64,000 bases of DNA from contig NC_081807.1 of NCBI RefSeq assembly GCF_030704535.1, positions 2,955,001 to 3,019,000 on the forward strand, in the 5' to 3' direction. A program made the position numbers and the translations under genes. The notes beneath the pieces are model-generated. The model was not told the origin of the DNA. It searched no databases and was given only the letters and a program-made list of their open reading frames with translations. The stretch comes from Vitis vinifera (lineage: Eukaryota > Streptophyta > Magnoliopsida > Vitales > Vitaceae). Positions 57,587-64,000 of the stretch are shown in pieces; within the stretch, counting starts at the first letter, position 1; each line of letters starts with the position of its first letter.

Positions 57587-60500
57587 CTAGAAAACTTCCA
57601 TAGAATGAGCAAGCGCTCCCTCATCATCCCACTGTGCATCTTTGGCCTTGGACTCTTTCCCAATTAACTCAAGAGGCACATCCAGTGGTGGTGGGTTCTG
57701 CATGCAACAAATAGAACATATAAAAAACTGCACTCTATCTCCTGATGCAGGGTTTGCACATCAGTATGAATGTTTAACAGTCTTGTTTGACATCAAGAAC
57801 ATTAGGCCCTTTTTCATACAAATAGAAATGGGATGATTACTACCATGCAGCGGATCAAAGGCCAGTTAATTCCACGGAAAAATAGATGTTGTTTGATTTC
57901 ATTAGCACCGCTGGTTGATCCTAATCGGCTGGCAGGATCCCTGTTCAACAACGCATGAATCAACTGCCTAGCAGCAAGACTTACCTGTAAAATTGAGAAA
58001 GTAAGATATGTCACTTCCAGCTCAACTAAAATTAGGCTCAAATTTGGTGTCTTGGAAAGTAGAACCTAGAAGTATAATGAAGAAAAAAAAAACCTAACTA
58101 CTGTTTTTCTTGCAGCACAAAAGTATTAAGCACTTCATTGGCAACAATTTAATGCTTCTCCAAAATGGAGAGCAGCTTCCATTTTTTTCTTTTGGGGTAC
58201 TGGTTTCCAGGATATAGGCTGGATAAACCGACTTGATTCAACTCCTAGGAGGTAAAATTATCAATGATAGGACCTTGGTTAGCTATATTTTCAATTGATT
58301 TCAAACTAACTTAAAAACTCTCAGAAGTTTGCCTGCTCCTCTGCTGTACTGCTCAACACTTTTAAGTACATAAGTGAATGATCAAAGAGAAATTATCTTA
58401 AGACAGTGGTAATGCATTAGAAAGTGATGATTTTACCGGAATGCTACTGGGAAAAGTCAGATCTTTGTGCAAGATGTTGGAAAATGTCTTCTGCCTATTC
58501 TTTCCTCTGAAAGGAGTACGGCCATAAAGCATCTCATACAGAAAAATCCCTGAAAATCAAACAGGAACAAACAAATGAAGGCATGAAAATGGGGACTAGA
58601 AGAATTAGGCAGAATATCCTCCAGCAAGCAAATTAAGCAGAAAAAGGTTTTTAGCTTCAAAGAAAATGATGCAGAAAAGGAGGAAAAAAAAACACACAGG
58701 TCTGCATACAGACATCCACACAGATTTGTAATATGCTATCATGTGTACAACATATGCTTACCTAGAGCCCACCAATCAATGGCACTACTGTGGCCTGCGC
58801 CTGTAATAATTTCCTGAAATCAAATGAAATGTAAGAACTATGAAGAAACAGGTAGTAGCAAATTGCTAGGATCGTGTAATCTTAAGCTGGTGAATTTCCC
58901 TATTAACATAGTGAAGATTGCACCAATGTAACATAGGGAAAATGTCAAACAACAATGAAATTTTATTTCATTCACATTATCAAATTGAAATGGATTAGAT
59001 TGCATATATTTGTTGAAAGCGAGTATAAGAATTACTGACATATTTTAAAGCTCAGAACCTGAAAGTACATGAAATTAAGCATGAATGATGATCCACCATA
59101 CCGGAGCAATGTATTCTTCAGTTCCAACAAAAGAATTTGATTGTGTGTCTGGTTCTGCAACGAATGTTGGTGGCGGTTGACTCTTGGATCTTCTTCTCTT
59201 AGATGGAGGATGCTTTATGATCTGAGGAAAAAAAAAAAAAAACAAAGCTTGTTCAGTGAATAAGAGCAAGGGGATTATATGTGGCTTATATCTGATGACT
59301 CAAAATAGTATTTACTATTTAGCTATCCCATGGATAATCTTCTGTTGTCCATGAGAAAAGAGCAGGGCATTGCTTCTCATTAGCAAGGGATTTACTTGAC
59401 TATCTGATTGTGGGATTAAACTTGAACACGCTATTACAGGTTGGATAATTTCCAATTTTGTCCAAAAAAAAGGATGAACAAGCATCCAACTGACTGAAAA
59501 TGGTTACATACTTGAGGTTTACAGGATGTCATCAGTGATAGATCAAAGTCAGCTAAGACAACATGTCCATCCTTTTGCAGTATCACGTTTTCAGGCTTCA
59601 AATCTCGATAAATTATTCCTGTACCAAGACATCACAAAATTAAAAGAATGAAATCAAGTAGGAAAACAAAAGCAAAGAAAATTTTCTTCTATAAATTAGT
59701 CAAATTCAATTTAGTTATTCTTTCAAGCTTGATGGACCATAAGTATCAAATTATATTTCAGATGATCAAGCCATTCTGGCAGGCTGTTTCTTCAGCAAAT
59801 ATTTTGAATCCCTGTCCTTTATTTAATCAAAATCAACTATAGTTTAGGAAAAAAGAATTTTGTAACATCTTTCATTCTTTATGGTACTCACAAAAATTAA
59901 CAGTACAAGTTCTCGGTCGTCAGAAGTACCTAAACAGTGAAGATATTCCAAGCCAATCACGACCTCTGCAGCATAGAACCTGGGGATGTGAAAAAAGTGA
60001 GCATTCAAACAGTAAAGTGTGAAAAAATGAGCTGTGTGAATATCTTGATGATAAGTACCCTATCAGCCAAAATGAGATGAAAAGCTACAATTTATCAGTA
60101 ATCCCAGTCTTCTCTTTACATGGCTAGCCTATGAAATATCATATAGTATAATCCATAACTTATATTCTCAAATTAGGATAATTATATCGAGTTTGTGACT
60201 AATGAAAATTTCGTAACTAGACCATAAGCATAACATTTTATCACAACTTGCTTTACAGCAACTATAAGAGAAAATTTTGGATAATCGAAAATTTCCAGTA
60301 GTTATAATGCAAAGAGTGTCATAGACACTGTAAATGTTATAAGAACATGTACCTTGCAGATTCCTCTCTAAATATTTTCATGGGTTGCTTGTCAAGCAGG
60401 GCAAATAACTCTCCACCAGGGAAAAAGTCTGTTATCAAACAAACGTGTGTAGGAGTCTGAGAAGATAGAGGGACATCAGTATACCTGATTGTATTTGGTG

Positions 60501-63500
60501 AATTACTAATTGTAAATTATAAAAGAAAAATTGAAAAAAAAAATAGAAAAGGATATCAGTTTTCTAAATTGGCATCTAGATGGGTACTAGAGCATAAAAT
60601 CAATACTCCAACAATGTTTTAACCTGGCTGGTGTTATGATCAATGCCGGTAGGAAATGGAGAAGGCAAAGCAGAACTAGTACTAATGGCAGGCAAAACAA
60701 TTTTCAAACCAAAAGCAAAATATTTGGCATTCAAGATTGTAGCTCTTCCTGAACATGGCACACTTAGCTACAATGCTAATAAGCGAACGAGAAACCTTGA
60801 TCTAACCTATTACTATTTGCTATAAAGCCTTCTTATCTCCCATTCATGAAACTGCAACTGCAGACCAATACCATTGTTTATGTGCATGTGTGTGTGATGT
60901 CTGTCTTTTCTGCATAATCCATAAGTTTGAAAAGTAAATGAAGGAAATTATAGTTACAAAGATGTGAAGACCTGAAAAGAAGAGTACAGCGTTGGAAGGA
61001 ACGGATGATCGAGCATTGAAATGATTTCCCTTTCCATGCATGCTCGGTGAACCTGCACATGGTTCACAATGACATTAGATCCTTCAATCACATATTTGAT
61101 CACTGCGGTTGAATGAATGTCTCTGTTGCAGGAACTAAGAAACACATGAGTGTGCATAGAGTTCACACCAAATATAAAATGCCCCAAATCAAGGTTTTCA
61201 TTAAGTGTCAGACCTTGTTGCGGTTCAACATCACAGACTTGTCCATTGCCTTCATAGCATAGAGTTCACCTGAGCCCTTCAGTTCAACCAGATGAACACT
61301 GCAACCAACAGCATAAATACCTTTTCAACAATGAAACTCTCATACACTTTAAAATAAAAATTAGAATTAAACTGCTTCCATCAGACCTGAAGATCTATAG
61401 CATTCATAAGCATCGGTTTTCCAAAACATGAATAAGCAAACCAATATTTATAAAAAGGAAAAAGAAAAAGAAAAAACAGAGGCATCAATAGACTTGAACA
61501 CTCTGCTTTGAAATAAAAAACAACAATGGCAAGTACCTGCCAGTATCACCACAACCCAATGGCCTTATAGGATTGAAATGACTTAGGCCAATTTTTTCGC
61601 GGGCAGTAATCTAAGAAGTCCAAACAGAAAAAAATAAAATAAAGCATCAGTAAAGAAGACAACCAAGAGATGGAAGAGACACAGCAATATAAAAGCACAG
61701 ATTTATGCTCAGATTGAGTCAATTCAATAAATCTCTATACCAAGAAGTTTGATGACTGAAGAACATAGAAATTGCAGTTAGAAATCAAATTTATAAATCA
61801 GTACCTTTTGTATTGCTATCCAAGAAGAGTTATTCTTCTTGTGAGGCTTTGGGAAGACAGGTTGAGAGTGGATTGCCCACAAATCTTCTGGTCTCTAAAA
61901 ACGGAACAATATAAGTTGCATCAGCCGTACTTGAAGAAATAGAAGGATCTCATCCTTACTGGTCATATAGCAAAGCAAAGACTAAAAAGGGGAAAAATCA
62001 AAGTTGGCCCCATCAACAATTGAAATCAACCATTGAAGGTACTGCATCAGTCAAAAACTTCCGTGATCCTATCCATACCAATATTCACTATTTTTTTTTG
62101 CAGATAAGAAGCTTCAGCACACATTAACATAGTGCCACAGAATGTAATCAGACATAATCTTCATAACAGGCATTTATGCCTGTATATTAACAGGAACAGT
62201 ACAAAGTCACAGAGGGAGAGGTCATGATTTTCAAAGACACCTCCTAGCAATCAATCCAAACTCAAACACAAAGCAAAAAAAAAGAGTACCTTACCAAGTT
62301 GGCATCAGGAAGTTCTCGAACAGCTTCATCAACATTTTCTGCAGTAGCTTTGACCTGAAAATAAAGAAAAATGGGCAGAAGCATTAAAACAAATGAAGTA
62401 GAAACACATTCCGAATCAGATTTTAATTATTTTATTTATAAGAAATATTATGGAATACCATCCCAACCATATATATGATAATGAAACTGGTGCCAGTTAT
62501 ACTTGAATGACAGTTGTTTTTTCAAATTCCTGTTCTTTTCTCCCTGTTTTGGTAAAAGAGCATGCTTGTATGATCATTTTCTCAAACAATTATCCTATTG
62601 TTGCTGGGCATTTATGTGATAAGAAACATATATAATATTTCTGTAACTACCATGAGAAGAATCAATCAAAATAGCCCTGCACCAGTTGTCAGAATTAAGT
62701 TCTTTTTAGAATTGATTTTGGATGAAGTAACTGCACATATGGGAATAGGTTTGACTATATATATACACACAAATATTTTGAAAATGGTTCATCTTAAATG
62801 GTAAGGATAAGAGTTTCTTGAGTTAGAGCTATGGTCAGTTACATATTTATGTATGCTGATAGTAAAGGATGTTTAAAGAAACCAGAAGGAAACATGGGAT
62901 GAGTATGAACATGCTTGATTAGAAAATCGTTTCCACCTCCAAGTCCTGACATTTAATGCTATATCACCAACACAGATCTCTATCCAGGTCTACTTCCTAC
63001 TGTTATTTCATAAGTTATCAAATGATAGTTGTGCCTCTAAGCTCATATCATGTTGCAAACTTGGTGGGACAGCCAAATATTCTTGTCTTACTGGTAAGTG
63101 GGATCACCTAATCAGCCAACTGAGCACAAACTCTTTTTTTTTTTTTTTAAGATTTTGTCTGAACTTAAAATTTTCTAACTAAATTGATTGATGCTTCTTT
63201 CAAGAGTTCGTGCTTCCTAAAAATTTTCTTACATTTCGTACCTAAATTTCATCATTTCTAGATCTGTATCAGTTTTGTTTAGAATCTTCCCCCACACTCA
63301 GTCCAACTTCCACTCATAAACAATTCAAAGATGGTGAAAAAATATATATACCAGCTTAGCACTTTGTTGCTCAGTTTGCTCTGACAGGCGGTTTCGGAGG
63401 GGTTCCAGATGATCACTTCCATCTAATTGGACACCAATGAAGTATTGAAGTTCACCCTACGAATATAACAGGAGACTTGGAAAGTCATGAAGGAAGCTGC

Positions 63501-63674
63501 AGCATAAATACATTCTCTTCATCCAAAACCAAATTAAGAGTTATATAGAATAAGTATCTCATAGCCACCTTTTGGTCACGCATGGGCTGCAAGTGGAATA
63601 AATTCCAGAATTTCTTTCCTGCAAGGCATGTAATCCATGCAATCAATCATTTTGGTATAGCAATTGTTTTGGGG

Positions 63675-63714
<40 letters not shown>

Positions 63715-64000
63715 AAACGTGATGTCTCCAAGCTAAGAACAGATTATTAGCACCATACCGCTCTTTGTGTAGTTGATCAACTGAACAGTGATTTCCCTTT
63801 GTTGTCTGATAGCATCTCTTATCTTTGAGACGGTTCCTTGATCAGTTTCAGGTCCCTGAAGAAATCTGTCCCACAAATGAAGCTAATGAGAATTGAATTG
63901 ATGTTGATGATAGGCAAATTGAATTACTAAATTAACATGTAAAATATACACACCGACAATTTCTTCCCAATATTTCTTCACGAGTATACTCTGTTAATTC
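57587..64000 (-). CDS. PHOT2: Phototropin-2-like blue-light receptor kinase, 3' part only
   Basis: This is a blue-light receptor Ser/Thr kinase (AGC-VIII) at the plasma membrane that drives phototropism, chloroplast movement and stomatal opening. The window holds the last 17 exons, 498 residues. Minus-strand exons are 64000-63954 (partial), 63865-63759, 63618-63569, 63456-63352, 62354-62295, 61894-61805, 61610-61537, 61298-61214, 61052-60972, 60456-60353, 59979-59930, 59618-59512, 59221-59102, 58813-58762, 58549-58437, 57984-57844 and 57697-57587. Every junction is GT-AG and in phase. The LOV2 part keeps the flavin-binding GRNCRFLQ with its photoactive Cys, split by an intron. The kinase has [21 protein letters not shown] and DFD in place of DFG (normal for this group), then an activation-loop insert with SKRRRSKSQ, and GTEEYIAPE. 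The [16 protein letters not shown] tail favours PHOT2 over PHOT1. The LOV1 half lies beyond the right edge. Confidence 0.95.
63679..63712. repeat. GA dinucleotide microsatellite in a PHOT2 intron
   Basis: About 17 AG units lie in the intron between the exons at 63569-63618 and 63759-63865, about 60 bases from the nearer exon. Confidence 0.92.

Noticed and set aside
1-64000. CRISPR array, bacterial operon, phage or an undescribed defence-type system
   Set aside because: The window is plant nuclear DNA with intron-bearing genes; the only regularly repeated sequences are microsatellites and one two-copy tandem duplication.

Overview
This window is nuclear DNA from a flowering plant, almost certainly a eudicot. 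The genes have GT-AG introns, the intergenic DNA is AT-rich with long dinucleotide tracts, and the protein families are plant-specific (CSLD, FRS, mTERF, PPR, L-type lectin kinase, phototropin). The gene content and the sequence type of the LINE remnants fit a woody eudicot such as grapevine (Vitis). That species call is inference from recalled sequence similarity, not a search result.

Layout, left to right. 1-4170: no recognisable gene. 4171-8367 (+): five-exon CSLD4-like cellulose synthase-like D gene. 11244-14687 (+): intronless coding region of a DEAD-box RNA helicase (RH42/RCF1-like). 18830-25013 (+): FRS5-like gene, two coding exons around a 3.8 kb intron. 27287-39291 (-): FRS9-like paralogue that converges on the FRS5-like gene and has a 10.4 kb intron packed with broken LINEs, several nested and with visible target-site duplications. 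41660-42382 (+): DC1-domain protein. 43772-45976 (+): L-type lectin receptor kinase (S.5-like). 48989-49984 (-): mTERF6-like gene. 50497-51639 (+): PPR gene, divergent from mTERF6 across a short promoter with a telo-box. 56258-56674 (+): small RING-H2 protein. 57587-64000 (-): the 3' half of a phototropin-2 gene (end of LOV2, linker, whole kinase domain) in 17 exons, running off the right edge.

Six of these genes (CSLD4, FRS5, FRS9, mTERF6, PPR, RING-H2) match, in order, what I recall as the run At4g38190 to At4g38140 of Arabidopsis. The block is therefore ancestral microsynteny, with the helicase, DC1 gene and lectin kinase as additional genes. The genes do not form one pathway. The FRS5/FRS9 pair is a local inverted duplication of a domesticated MULE transposase, and mTERF6/PPR is a divergent pair of likely organelle-gene-expression factors.

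I found no CRISPR array, tRNA, rRNA, LTR retroelement or viral relic, and no clearly undescribed system. The points most worth a second look are the FRS9-like protein without a DNA-binding domain, its oversized LINE-filled intron that separates the last exon, the RING-H2 protein with a replaced zinc ligand, a roughly 210-bp-arm inverted repeat, and the nested LINE insertions with readable target-site duplications.
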